Below, in pieces: positions 7,193 through 14,154 of a stretch of DNA of 15,956 nucleotides. How positions within the stretch are numbered: the first letter of the stretch is position 1; each line of letters begins with the position of its first letter. The DNA lies in contig DJRZ01000004.1 of NCBI GenBank assembly GCA_002440235.1, positions 37,515 to 53,470 on the forward strand, read 5' to 3'. A program made the position numbers and the translations under genes. Under the pieces are notes generated by a model. The model was not told where the DNA came from. It did not search any database and saw only the letters and a list, made by a program, of their open reading frames with translations. This DNA is from Alphaproteobacteria bacterium UBA6347 (GTDB lineage: Bacteria > Pseudomonadota > Alphaproteobacteria > CAAGCB01 > CAG-977).

Positions 7193-7888
7193 CTATTTCT
7201 TTTGTTGCGCCAAATGATATTGAGTCACCGTGAATCCCAGCGGATTGCGCAGACGCGGGAACATGACGGCGTTGTTTTTGTAATAGCGGAACTGAATCGT
7301 GGCGATCCAATGTTCGATGATCGGTTCGCTGGTCTGCGATTCCATGCGCCGCGTGTCGAAAAAGATCTGCCAGCTGTTCCAGCCTTCTTTAATAATGCGT
7401 TTGATGTCCGTTTCGACCGTTTTGGTCGGGGGCTTTTCGGAATCGAACATTTTGGCGACGTCCTTGGTGAAAAAAGCCGAATACACCCGCGGCGTCGACA
7501 TGAATCGCACCGTGCCGCCGCCGCCCCACTGGCGCGCCATTTCGCCCAGATTGCGGAACACGTTGTTGCGCGCGGTGATGTATTGACGCACGAACATTTC
7601 CGCCAGAACGTCCATCGTCGGCATGTCGGGGTGCAGCGGTTCGAAATAAGCCAGATTTTCCGAATACGTCGGCGCCGTGACCAGAACGGAGTTGACTTCG
7701 GCTTCCTTGGTGATGTGAATCAGCGACAGCACCAGAACCGACAGCGACAAGACCAGCCCGAAGCAGAGCAGATTGAAAAAGCGCGCCAGAAACATCACGG
7801 TCGCCGAATGCCCGCCGCCGGCGCGTTTCGGCGCGGCGTTCGTGCGGGTATCGGGGCGAACAGACGCATCAGACATACTTTTTTCCAT
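7193..7888 (-). CDS. virB8: Second, divergent VirB8-like protein
   Basis: The 231-residue product has one membrane segment at about residues 33-58 and a VirB8-type periplasmic domain. It shares M-F-V-R-Q-Y, W-G-G-G-G, F-M-S-T-P-R-V-Y and the ending R-N-P-L-G-F-T-V-T-Q-Y with the VirB8 encoded at 6184-6966. It lacks the PLKxVEP motif after the membrane segment, having a Val/Thr/Ser-rich stretch instead, so it is the more divergent copy. Duplicated virB8 genes are known in the rvh system of Rickettsiales. This is the first visible gene of the T4SS operon. The ATG at 7888 is used (GGAG 13 bases upstream); ATG at 7876 (MSDAS) is about equally possible. Confidence 0.82.
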   Translation of the reverse strand: MEKSMSDASVRPDTRTNAAPKRAGGGHSATVMFLARFFNLLCFGLVLSLSVLVLSLIHITKEAEVNSVLVTAPTYSENLAYFEPLHPDMPTMDVLAEMFVRQYITARNNVFRNLGEMARQWGGGGTVRFMSTPRVYSAFFTKDVAKMFDSEKPPTKTVETDIKRIIKEGWNSWQIFFDTRRMESQTSEPIIEHWIATIQFRYYKNNAVMFPRLRNPLGFTVTQYHLAQQKK

Positions 7889-7914
7889 TCTTTAATAGTG
7901 GCTCCACTTCGTTA

Positions 7915-7944
7915 AAAATACCTTTCCGAATGAAAAAAAGTAAA
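7915..7944 (-). promoter_or_regulatory. Possible sigma70-like promoter of the T4SS operon
   Basis: On the minus strand TTTACT (7944-7939) is separated by 18 bases from TATTTT (7920-7915), each matching four of six consensus bases. Transcription would start near 7908, about 20 bases before the first virB8 start. It lies in the only sizeable gap upstream of the operon, but the match is weak in an AT-rich stretch. Confidence 0.3.
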
Positions 7945-7952
7945 GAAACATC

Positions 7953-7973
7953 GCGGAAAAAAGCCCTTTCCGC
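7953..7973. terminator. Possible stem-loop terminator downstream of the esterase gene
   Basis: GCGGAAA (7953-7959) pairs with TTTCCGC (7967-7973) around a 7-base loop. On the minus strand it lies 10 bases after the esterase stop and is followed by a T-rich but interrupted stretch. On the plus strand the T run is better (seven Ts at 7977-7983), but no plus-strand gene precedes it. It plausibly separates the helicase-esterase unit from the T4SS operon. Confidence 0.35.
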
Positions 7974-7982
7974 CCGTTTTTT

Positions 7983-8693
7983 TCACCCCGCGAATCCCCG
8001 CCGCAAAGCGTCGCAAAGCCACTGCAAAGCCGTCGCGTCGATCCCGTGCGTCAAATCCGCGACGACATGCGCGTCGACGTCGACGCCGGCGCGCCGCAAA
8101 GCGTCCGCGTGGCGTTCGAACACGACGGGCGGGACGACGTCGTCGGCGTCCCCGTGAATCAGCGTCACGGGCGGGCGCGAAACGATGTTTTCCGGCGACA
8201 GAACCGTTCCGTCGAACGTCACGGCGACGGCGGATAGTCCGACGACCGCCGCCAGCTTTTCGCGGTGTTTCAGCGCCGTCAGCACCGCCAGCAGTCCGCC
8301 CTGCGAAAAACCGCACAAAGCCGTTTTTTCCGCCGGAACGCCCGTGCGTTCGCGCACGGCGTCCAGATAGCGTTCGACCGTCGGGCGGACGTTTTCCGCC
8401 AACGGCATCAGGCTTTTCAGATACGCTTCGCCCCGCTCGGGTCGCGCCAGCGCGGCGGGATCGTATCCGTCCAAAGCGAACCACTGATACCCCCCGAACC
8501 CGATTGAATCGGGCGCGTCCGGGAAATACAGGGCGGCGTTCGGAAACGCGCGGCGCAAATACGTCGAAATGTCGAACAGATCGCGACCGTTCGCCCCGTA
8601 CCCGTGCAGAAAGACCGCCGCCTGTTCGGGTTTAGCCCCGTCGGGCAGGGACACGCAGGACATCAGGGGCAAATCGCCGGCGATAAAGTTCAT
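7983..8693 (-). CDS. Phospholipase/carboxylesterase family alpha/beta hydrolase
   Basis: This 236-residue cytoplasmic protein (no signal peptide) matches the family of bacterial carboxylesterases and acyl-protein thioesterases (PF02230). Visible features are F-L-H-G-Y-G-A-N near residue 28, the nucleophile elbow G-F-S-Q-G-G with Ser130, H-G-D-A-D-D-V-V-P with Asp184 as the likely acid, and T-H-G-I-D with His216. Members hydrolyse short- to medium-chain carboxyl esters; the natural substrate cannot be told from sequence. Length is normal. The ATG at 8693 overlaps the helicase stop by four bases (ATGA), so the two are translationally coupled. Confidence 0.9.
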   Translation of the reverse strand: MNFIAGDLPLMSCVSLPDGAKPEQAAVFLHGYGANGRDLFDISTYLRRAFPNAALYFPDAPDSIGFGGYQWFALDGYDPAALARPERGEAYLKSLMPLAENVRPTVERYLDAVRERTGVPAEKTALCGFSQGGLLAVLTALKHREKLAAVVGLSAVAVTFDGTVLSPENIVSRPPVTLIHGDADDVVPPVVFERHADALRRAGVDVDAHVVADLTHGIDATALQWLCDALRRGFAG

Positions 8694-10177
8694 GAGATTT
8701 TAACCTCGTTCATCATGAACGCGGGCATCGCGTCGCCGAAAGCCTTTTGCCGGCGCGGAGCGGTTTCCGCGCGTTTGGCGCGCCGCGCGCCGTCGCCGTT
8801 TTTCGCGTCGCGGGCGTCCCGTCTGCGGTTGCCGTTCGCGGCTTCGGCGGGCTTTTTGGCGGCGGGCTTAGCCGTTTTCGGCGCGGGAGCGTCCGCTTTC
8901 GCAGCCTGTTCGTCCGTTTTGCCGGCGGGCTTCGCCGCTTTGGCGGGTTTTTCCGTCCGTTTCGGCTCGGGCTTCGGCGTTTCCGCCCGTTTGGCGCGGG
9001 CTTCGCCGCCCCTGCCGCCGCGCCGTTTGGGCTTCGGTTCGGGTTCGGGATCCATTTCGACGGAAAAGCGGGACATTTCCTCGATCTGTTTGCCGATCAT
9101 CTTTTCAATCACCGCCAGCGCCTTGAAATCGCGCGACGTGACCAGCATAAAGGCGCGCCCCGTTTTTCCGGCGCGTCCCGTGCGTCCGATGCGGTGAATG
9201 TAGTCCTCGGGGTTCACCGGAACGTCGAAGTTGAAAACGTGCGACACGTCGGGCAGATCCAGCCCGCGCGCGGCGACGTCGGAACAAACCAGCAGCCGCA
9301 CGCGCCCGTCGCGAAAAGCGTTCAGCGCGTCGGTGCGTTCGCCCTGCGCCATGTCCCCGTGCAGGGCGGCGACGGAAAATTTGTGCTTTGTGAACGATTT
9401 AAGCAAAATTTCGACGTCTTTTTTGCGGTTGCAGAAAATCATCGCGTTTTTCACGTCTTCGGCGCGGATCAGGTTGCGCAGGACTTCGCGTTTGCCGCGT
9501 TCGTTCGTTTTCACGATGAACTGTTCGACCGTGTCGGCGGTCGACATCGGCGGATCGACGCGGATTTCGACGGGGAATTTCATGAACTTTTTAGCCAAAG
9601 CCTTGATTTCCGGCAACATCGTCGCCGAAAACAGCAGCGTCTGGCGCACGGCGGGCAGTTTCGACGCGATTTTTTCGACGTCGGGGATAAAGCCCATGTC
9701 CAGCATGCGGTCGGCTTCGTCCAGAACGAACACCCGCACGTCGCGCAGCAGAATGCGCCCGCGTTCGCACAGATCCAGCATGCGCCCCGGCGTGGCGATC
9801 AGCACGTCGACGCCGCGGGACAGGATCTTTTGCTGTTCGACCATGGATTCGCCGCCGATCAGCAAAGCCATCGACAGTTTTTGATACTTGCCGTATTTCT
9901 GAAAACACTCGGCGATCTGCGTCGCCAGCTCGCGCGTCGGCGACAGGATCAGCGTGCGGGGCATCAAAGCCTTCGCCCGACCGTTCGCCAGAATGTCGAT
10001 CATCGGCAGGGTGAACGCGGCGGTCTTGCCCGTTCCCGTCTGCGCGATCCCCATCACGTCGTTGCGTTTCAGGATTTCCGGAATGGCTTTTTCCTGAATC
10101 GGCGTGGGTTCCGCATAGCCGACGTCGGCGACGGCTTTCAAGGTGTTTTCGTTGAGTCCTAAATCAGAAAATTTCAT
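8690..10177 (-). CDS. rhlE: DEAD-box ATP-dependent RNA helicase, RhlE type
   Basis: A complete 495-residue DEAD-box helicase acting on structured RNA, for example in ribosome maturation or mRNA turnover. Motifs in order: Q motif around PTPIQ (24-28), motif I AQTGTGKT (K51), PTRELA (80-85), TPGR (129-132), DEAD (153-156), SAT (184-186), H-G-D-M in the second RecA domain and HRIGRTGR (328-335). From about residue 376 the protein ends in a 120-residue Ala/Lys/Pro/Arg-rich low-complexity tail, common in RhlE-like proteins and probably RNA-binding. The subfamily name is inferred from the compact core and tail. It is divergently transcribed from the isochorismatase gene across 71 bases. No strong Shine-Dalgarno precedes the ATG at 10177. 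Confidence 0.93.
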   Translation of the reverse strand: MKFSDLGLNENTLKAVADVGYAEPTPIQEKAIPEILKRNDVMGIAQTGTGKTAAFTLPMIDILANGRAKALMPRTLILSPTRELATQIAECFQKYGKYQKLSMALLIGGESMVEQQKILSRGVDVLIATPGRMLDLCERGRILLRDVRVFVLDEADRMLDMGFIPDVEKIASKLPAVRQTLLFSATMLPEIKALAKKFMKFPVEIRVDPPMSTADTVEQFIVKTNERGKREVLRNLIRAEDVKNAMIFCNRKKDVEILLKSFTKHKFSVAALHGDMAQGERTDALNAFRDGRVRLLVCSDVAARGLDLPDVSHVFNFDVPVNPEDYIHRIGRTGRAGKTGRAFMLVTSRDFKALAVIEKMIGKQIEEMSRFSVEMDPEPEPKPKRRGGRGGEARAKRAETPKPEPKRTEKPAKAAKPAGKTDEQAAKADAPAPKTAKPAAKKPAEAANGNRRRDARDAKNGDGARRAKRAETAPRRQKAFGDAMPAFMMNEVKIS

Positions 10178-10248
10178 TTTTATGTTTTTATTCCGTTAAA
10201 AGTGTGGCACGAATAATTAGCTTATATACCGAAATGAAAGGCAGGACA

Positions 10249-10797
10249 ATGTTAATCAGCAAATCGGATTCATGTCTTTTGATCATCGACGTTCAGGAAC
10301 GGCTCGCGCCCGCGGCGAACGACCCCGCGCGGCTGATCAACGGGTGTTCGAAACTGTTGCGCGGCGCGGGGATTTTGAACATTCCCGCCGTCGTCACCGA
10401 ACAATACCCCAAAGGGCTGGGTCCGTCGATTTTCGACATCAGGGACGCCGCTCCGGCAAACACCGTCTATTTTCCCAAAACCAGCCTGTCCGCCATGGGG
10501 CAGAAGGGATTCGCCGAAACGATGGCGGGACTGGGCAGAAAGCAGGTCGTCGTCGCCGGCATTGAAGAACACGTTTGCGTCCTGCAAACCGCCGTCGAAC
10601 TGAAAGAGGCGGGCTACGACGTGTTCGTCGTCACGGACGCTTCCGCCAGCCGCGCGGTCGACAGCGAAAACAGCGCGCGGGAACGCTTCAGACAGGAGGG
10701 AATCGCCCTCGTCACCGTCGAAATGGTTCTGTTCGAATGGCTGCGCAAGGCGGGATCCCCCGAATTTAAAGAAATCCAGAACAAACTGATCCGCTGA
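10249..10797 (+). CDS. Isochorismatase-family cysteine hydrolase
   Basis: This 182-residue protein carries the triad of the isochorismatase-like superfamily (PF00857): Asp14 in I-I-D-V-Q, Lys77 in Y-F-P-K-T-S and Cys110 in G-I-E-E-H-V-C. The E-E-H-V-C context and short length resemble YcaC-type hydrolases, whose physiological substrate is not settled, more than true isochorismatases of siderophore pathways; no siderophore genes are nearby. The ATG at 10249 follows GGCAGGACA. Upstream in-frame ATGs at 10204 and 10234 would add residues the family normally lacks. It is followed 11 bases later by an alpha/beta hydrolase gene. Confidence 0.9.
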   Translation: MLISKSDSCLLIIDVQERLAPAANDPARLINGCSKLLRGAGILNIPAVVTEQYPKGLGPSIFDIRDAAPANTVYFPKTSLSAMGQKGFAETMAGLGRKQVVVAGIEEHVCVLQTAVELKEAGYDVFVVTDASASRAVDSENSARERFRQEGIALVTVEMVLFEWLRKAGSPEFKEIQNKLIR

Positions 10798-10802
10798 GGA
10801 GG
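10797..10802 (+). promoter_or_regulatory. Strong Shine-Dalgarno for the alpha/beta hydrolase
   Basis: AGGAGG lies six bases before the ATG at 10809. Its first base is the last base of the isochorismatase stop codon. This fixes the downstream start and supports co-transcription of the two genes. Confidence 0.7.
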
Positions 10803-10808
10803 CTTCGC

Positions 10809-11510
10809 ATGAAAACGCCCGTCGTGTTTCTGCCCGCCCTGCTGTGCAACGCGGGACTGTTCATTCATCAGATCAAGGCGATGGAGAGCGAACGCGATTT
10901 CTACGTCCCCGATCAGGGGCTGGATTCGACCGTGTCCGACGCCGCCGCCCGCGTTTTGCGGCGGGTTCCGGAACGCTTCGTTCTGGGCGGGATTTCGATG
11001 GGCGGCTACATCGCGCTGGAAATCATGCGGCAGGCGCCCGAACGCGTCAAGGGGCTGGTTCTGGCGGACACGAACGCGCACGCCGACCCCGCACCCGCGC
11101 GCGAAAAACGGCTGAAAGCGATTGAAACGGCGCGCGAAAAAGGCATCGAACCGCTGATCAAACCGACGTTGCTGGACATCATCGCGCCCGAACACCGTTC
11201 AAACGACGTGACGCGCCACATTTTGGAACGCATGGCGGTGGCGACGGGGGTCGAAAAATACGTCAACGAACAGAAAACGATTATGAGCCGCCCCGATTCA
11301 ACGGCGCGGTTAGGCGAAATCGGCTGTCCCGTTCTGGTCGCCGGCGGGGAAAAGGACGCTTTGTCGACGCCCGAATCTTTGGACGCGATGACGCGGCTGA
11401 TCCCCCGCGCGGCGCACGTCGTCATCAAGAACGCCGCCCACCTGCCGCCGCTGGAAAACCCCGCGGCGTTCACGGCGGCTTTGCGCGCGTTCGCCGACAA
11501 GATCGACTGA
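10809..11510 (+). CDS. Alpha/beta-fold hydrolase
   Basis: A 233-residue alpha/beta hydrolase without signal peptide. The nucleophile elbow is G-I-S-M-G-G with Ser63. The acid is probably Asp183 in G-G-E-K-D-A-L-S, and the base is His211 in N-A-A-H-L-P-P-L-E-N-P, a typical ending for the family (PF00561/PF12697). The N-terminus (V-V-F-L-P-A-L-L-C-N) replaces the usual HG oxyanion motif with a Pro-Ala-Leu-Leu-Cys stretch, seen in a subset of MenH/RsbQ-like hydrolases. The substrate is unknown. It follows the isochorismatase gene by 11 bases with a strong Shine-Dalgarno, so both are probably expressed together. Confidence 0.88.
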   Translation: MKTPVVFLPALLCNAGLFIHQIKAMESERDFYVPDQGLDSTVSDAAARVLRRVPERFVLGGISMGGYIALEIMRQAPERVKGLVLADTNAHADPAPAREKRLKAIETAREKGIEPLIKPTLLDIIAPEHRSNDVTRHILERMAVATGVEKYVNEQKTIMSRPDSTARLGEIGCPVLVAGGEKDALSTPESLDAMTRLIPRAAHVVIKNAAHLPPLENPAAFTAALRAFADKID

Positions 11511-11525
11511 CGCCGTTAGCTTTTT
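11507..11525 (+). terminator. Weak possible terminator after the alpha/beta hydrolase
   Basis: CTGAC (11507-11511) can pair with GTTAG (11515-11519), including one G-T wobble, around a 3-base loop. C and five Ts (11521-11525) follow. The stem is short, so termination may be partial or absent. Confidence 0.25.
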
Positions 11526-11582
11526 ATGAACTTTTCCCCTTTACAATCGCAAACGGTTTTCCCGTTGATAAAGGTTTCTGCC

Positions 11583-12017
11583 ATGCGCGGTTTATTGTTG
11601 CTTTTCCTGTTGTTCCTGACGCCGTTCGACGCCGCCGCCCGACCCGCGAACCACGACGTCGAGGATCTGGGCGCGGTCGCCGGCGCCGTTCTGGCGTGCG
11701 GAGCGTACAAGCCGCTGTATCAGTTTGAAGAAATCCTCAGCCGGTATTTCGCGAACACGTCCGCCAACGACGTGGAGGAGGAAACCCTGATGCGCCGCTA
11801 CGCGTCGTCCAAGGCGAGCACGTTCAGAGTAATGCGCCGCCGCGGCGACAACTGCGGTTCGACGGTTTCCGAATTTTCCCGTTCCAAATTTTTCAGCTTC
11901 GAACTGTATTCGGACGGATCCCTGCGCGATCCGAACGGAAAATTCTTTTACCCGCGCGGACGGAACGGATTGGCGAAAGACGCGCGGAAAATCTACCCCG
12001 CGCCGCGCGGACGCTGA
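11583..12017 (+). CDS. Small secreted protein of unknown family
   Basis: I do not recognise this 144-residue product. It has a clear signal peptide (M-R-G then a Leu/Phe-rich core, cleavage near A-A-A|R-P at about 19). The mature part has two cysteines, C39 in L-A-C-G-A-Y and C91 in D-N-C-G-S, which could form one disulfide in the periplasm. A basic and aromatic C-terminal half includes R-S-K-F-F-S-F-E-L-Y. The ATG at 11583 was chosen because AAGG lies eight bases upstream and the signal peptide starts there; an ATG at 11526 has no ribosome site. It starts 72 bases after the hydrolase and ends 6 bases before a convergent gene. The composition matches its neighbours, so it looks like a real resident gene. 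Confidence 0.72.
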   Translation: MRGLLLLFLLFLTPFDAAARPANHDVEDLGAVAGAVLACGAYKPLYQFEEILSRYFANTSANDVEEETLMRRYASSKASTFRVMRRRGDNCGSTVSEFSRSKFFSFELYSDGSLRDPNGKFFYPRGRNGLAKDARKIYPAPRGR

Positions 12018-12023
12018 TTTTTT

Positions 12024-13034
12024 TCAGTTTTCTTTTTCGGGAACGTCGACCAGTTCGGCGTCCCGCAGCAAAGACAGCGGCGGATAGACGCCCGTCGCCC
12101 GCGCCGCCGTCATGTTCACGACGGGCAGGGCGCGCGCGGGGGCTTCAATCGGAATGTCGTACGCCTGCACCTTGTCTTTTAAAATCGACACTGCTTTTTT
12201 GCCCGCCAGACGTCCGACCGTGTAATACCGGTGGACAAAGGCGAACAGCGCTTTGTCGCGGCGCACGGCGGCTTCGGACGCCGAAAAGACCGGTATCGAA
12301 AAATACGTCGCGGCGTCGATCAGCGTTTTGCGGCGCGCGTTCATAAACGCGTCGGGCGGCAGATAGATCAGATCGGTTTTCATTTCGGACAGTTCGGCGA
12401 CCAAAGCGGGAATGCCCGTTTCGTCCGGCGCGCCGTCCGCGCCCGCCGCGACGGGACGCGCGATCAGTTCGAACCGCATGACGTCCGCGTATTTTTTCAA
12501 TCCCGCCACCGCCACGCGCGCGTTCGTTTCCGCCGGATTGTAAATCACGCCCAGCCGTTTGAACGGCAGAACGCGGCGCGCGGACTGCAACTGTTCGTAC
12601 AGATCGGGCAAATGCGTCACGCCCGTAATGTTGCGCCCCTGCGCCGACAGCGACGACACCAGACCGCTTTCGACGGGCTGGGACACCACCATGAACACCG
12701 CGGGCATGCCGCCGTAGCGCGATCCGTCCGCCCCGTTCTCTGTTCCCAGCATTTCCAGCGTCGCCATCGTCCCCCACGTCACCAGCAAATCGGGTTTCGT
12801 CCGTTTGACCTCGTCGACCAGTTCGGGAACGCCGGAGGCGTCCTTTTTCAAATCCCTGCGCGCGATGTCGACGGGCAGACGGACGGATTGCAGATAGTCG
12901 ACGAACCCGCGGCAGGCTTCTTCGCACCCGTCCCACAAAACCATGTACACTTTCGCCGGCGCGGCGGCGGCGACCGGACGAACCGGCGCGAGGAACAGCG
13001 CGATCAAAACCGGCAGGCTAAAAATCTTTTTCAT
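12024..13034 (-). CDS. ABC transporter substrate-binding protein, PF04392 (TrpX/DUF534) type
   Basis: The 336-residue precursor has a signal peptide (M-K-K, hydrophobic core, A-A-A-A near 22-25) and a type-I periplasmic binding protein fold. Family signatures are V-S-Q-P-V-E-S-G-L-V at 117-126, G-R-N-I-T-G-V-T at 133-140 and L-G-V-I-Y-N-P near 161. Members bind amino acids or other small molecules for ABC importers, or feed periplasmic sensors. No permease or ATPase gene is adjacent. The start at 13034 has AAAGGA about 6 bases upstream; the open frame extends to 13187 but that part lies over the preceding gene. It overlaps that gene, which encodes a sensor-like membrane protein, by 17 bases, so the two are likely co-translated and may work together. 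Confidence 0.88.
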   Translation of the reverse strand: MKKIFSLPVLIALFLAPVRPVAAAAPAKVYMVLWDGCEEACRGFVDYLQSVRLPVDIARRDLKKDASGVPELVDEVKRTKPDLLVTWGTMATLEMLGTENGADGSRYGGMPAVFMVVSQPVESGLVSSLSAQGRNITGVTHLPDLYEQLQSARRVLPFKRLGVIYNPAETNARVAVAGLKKYADVMRFELIARPVAAGADGAPDETGIPALVAELSEMKTDLIYLPPDAFMNARRKTLIDAATYFSIPVFSASEAAVRRDKALFAFVHRYYTVGRLAGKKAVSILKDKVQAYDIPIEAPARALPVVNMTAARATGVYPPLSLLRDAELVDVPEKEN

Positions 13035-14064
13035 CGAAAATCCTTTCGCGCACGCCGATTTGCACCCAGCCCGCCGTTTTGTCGCCGTCGCCGACGGGAA
13101 CGGCGGTGTTGTAATATCCCGCGCGCAAAGCGATTTTTCCCGTGCGGGTGTCCGCGTCGAACGCTTCGGCGACGCTGCCCGATTCATACAGCACGCGTCC
13201 CGTTTTGTCCGTCACCAGAATAAACAGGATTTCGGGATTGTCGCGGCGCGCCGCGTTCAGCCACGCGTCCATGCCGTTCACGGATTTCAGGGATTCCCCG
13301 CTTTCGACCGCGCGGCGGACGACTGTCGCGACGCCGACGGCGGCGGTTTTGGCTTTCAATTCGATTTCGGGGCGCAAGTCCGCCAAAAAAGAAAGCGTCA
13401 TCGCCGAAAAATTCATTTTCAGCACCCCCGCGAAAGCCAGAAAGCAGAAAAAAGCCGCGACGTACAGCTGAATCCGCCGCGTTCTTTCCAACGCGGAAAA
13501 GCGCGTCGTCAAATAAAGCAGAAAGCACGCCAGAACTCCGACGACCGCCAGCCGCAAAGCGTATTTGAACGCCGTCGACATCATGGCTTCGCGCATCTTT
13601 TGAACGCCGCGGAGGTCGTAAAAAGCGGCGACGCACCCCTCGATTTGGTGAAAGGCGTTGGAAATCGTCATGCCCGCGATTTCCCCGTCTTCGTTTTCCC
13701 GCGTAAAGTCCGACTTGCCGCATTTATCGCGCAAATCGGGCGGCAGTTCGGCTGTTCCGGCGACCGAAAACAATGCTTTGCCCGTTGTTTTGTCATAAAC
13801 GGCGACATCGGCGACCCCGTCGTTTTCCGCCGCGAACGACCGCAGCAAAACGTCCGCGCCGCCGACGCCCGCCAGCGATTCGCCCCGATCCATTTCAAAC
13901 TGGAACACGCGGCGCAGTTCGCCCAAAGCCGCGTCGATCCGCGTTTGGCGCAAAACGCGCCCCGCGTTTTCGAATTTCATGAAATCCGATCCGACAAAGG
14001 CGAACACGGCGGCGCACCACAGCACCGCCAGCAAAACGGTATGTGACAAAGGCATGTCGCGCAT
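13018..14064 (-). CDS. Membrane protein with two periplasmic sensor-like domains and no output domain
   Basis: I cannot name a family. The 348-residue product has membrane segments at about 8-24, 168-186 and 199-216. The Arg-rich loop at 188-197 should be cytoplasmic, placing residues 25-167 and 217-348 in the periplasm. The two periplasmic parts look like copies: GESL then a V-D-K-T-T-G-K-A-L-F type strand (61-98), repeated as GESL then V-T-D-K-T-G-R-V-L-Y (257-293), an offset of about 195 residues. They resemble Cache/PAS-like extracellular sensor domains, but no kinase, cyclase, HAMP or chemotaxis domain follows. The ATG at 14064 is used; ATG 14055 and TTG 14106 are alternatives. It begins 90 bases after batD and overlaps the substrate-binding protein gene at 12024-13034. 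Confidence 0.8.
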   Translation of the reverse strand: MRDMPLSHTVLLAVLWCAAVFAFVGSDFMKFENAGRVLRQTRIDAALGELRRVFQFEMDRGESLAGVGGADVLLRSFAAENDGVADVAVYDKTTGKALFSVAGTAELPPDLRDKCGKSDFTRENEDGEIAGMTISNAFHQIEGCVAAFYDLRGVQKMREAMMSTAFKYALRLAVVGVLACFLLYLTTRFSALERTRRIQLYVAAFFCFLAFAGVLKMNFSAMTLSFLADLRPEIELKAKTAAVGVATVVRRAVESGESLKSVNGMDAWLNAARRDNPEILFILVTDKTGRVLYESGSVAEAFDADTRTGKIALRAGYYNTAVPVGDGDKTAGWVQIGVRERIFDEKDF

Positions 14065-14154
14065 CAAAACGTCAATCCCGATTTTCCGGTTTCGGGCAAA
14101 AAACAACCCGCGCTTGCGATGATAGCGGCTTATCGTAAAAAAACGGTGAACGCG

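Noticed and set aside
1..7888. Assignment as a Dot/Icm (T4BSS) block dotI-dotH-dotG, which has the same relative order and a repeat-bearing DotG
   Set aside because: The NPLGF-x-V-x-x-Y endings and the PLKxVEP motif are VirB8 features, and the VirB9 N- and C-terminal motifs (TNMIVFG, FTYIDFG, VVEGIGDLVLRNG) fit VirB9 better than DotH. The small lipoprotein fits VirB7. Dot/Icm remains a weaker alternative.
8747..10162. Long plus-strand open frame opposite the DEAD-box helicase
   Set aside because: The minus strand carries all helicase motifs in order; the plus-strand product is low-complexity and has no domain.
10205..10222. TGGCAC followed by an AT stretch and GC, like a sigma54 promoter before the isochorismatase gene
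   Set aside because: The gap between GG and GC is 12 bases instead of the required 10, and the TTGC part is not present.
11540..11572. TTTACA with a downstream TTGATA/GATAAA as a promoter for the small secreted protein gene
   Set aside because: Spacing is 19-21 bases and the -10 match is poor.
12005..12040. Terminator between the convergent genes ending at 12017 and 12024
   Set aside because: There are T runs, but I found no convincing stem next to them on either strand.
13035..13187. Longer N-terminus for the substrate-binding protein
   Set aside because: It would overlap the sensor gene by 170 bases, has no ribosome site, and would bury the clear signal peptide that starts at 13034.
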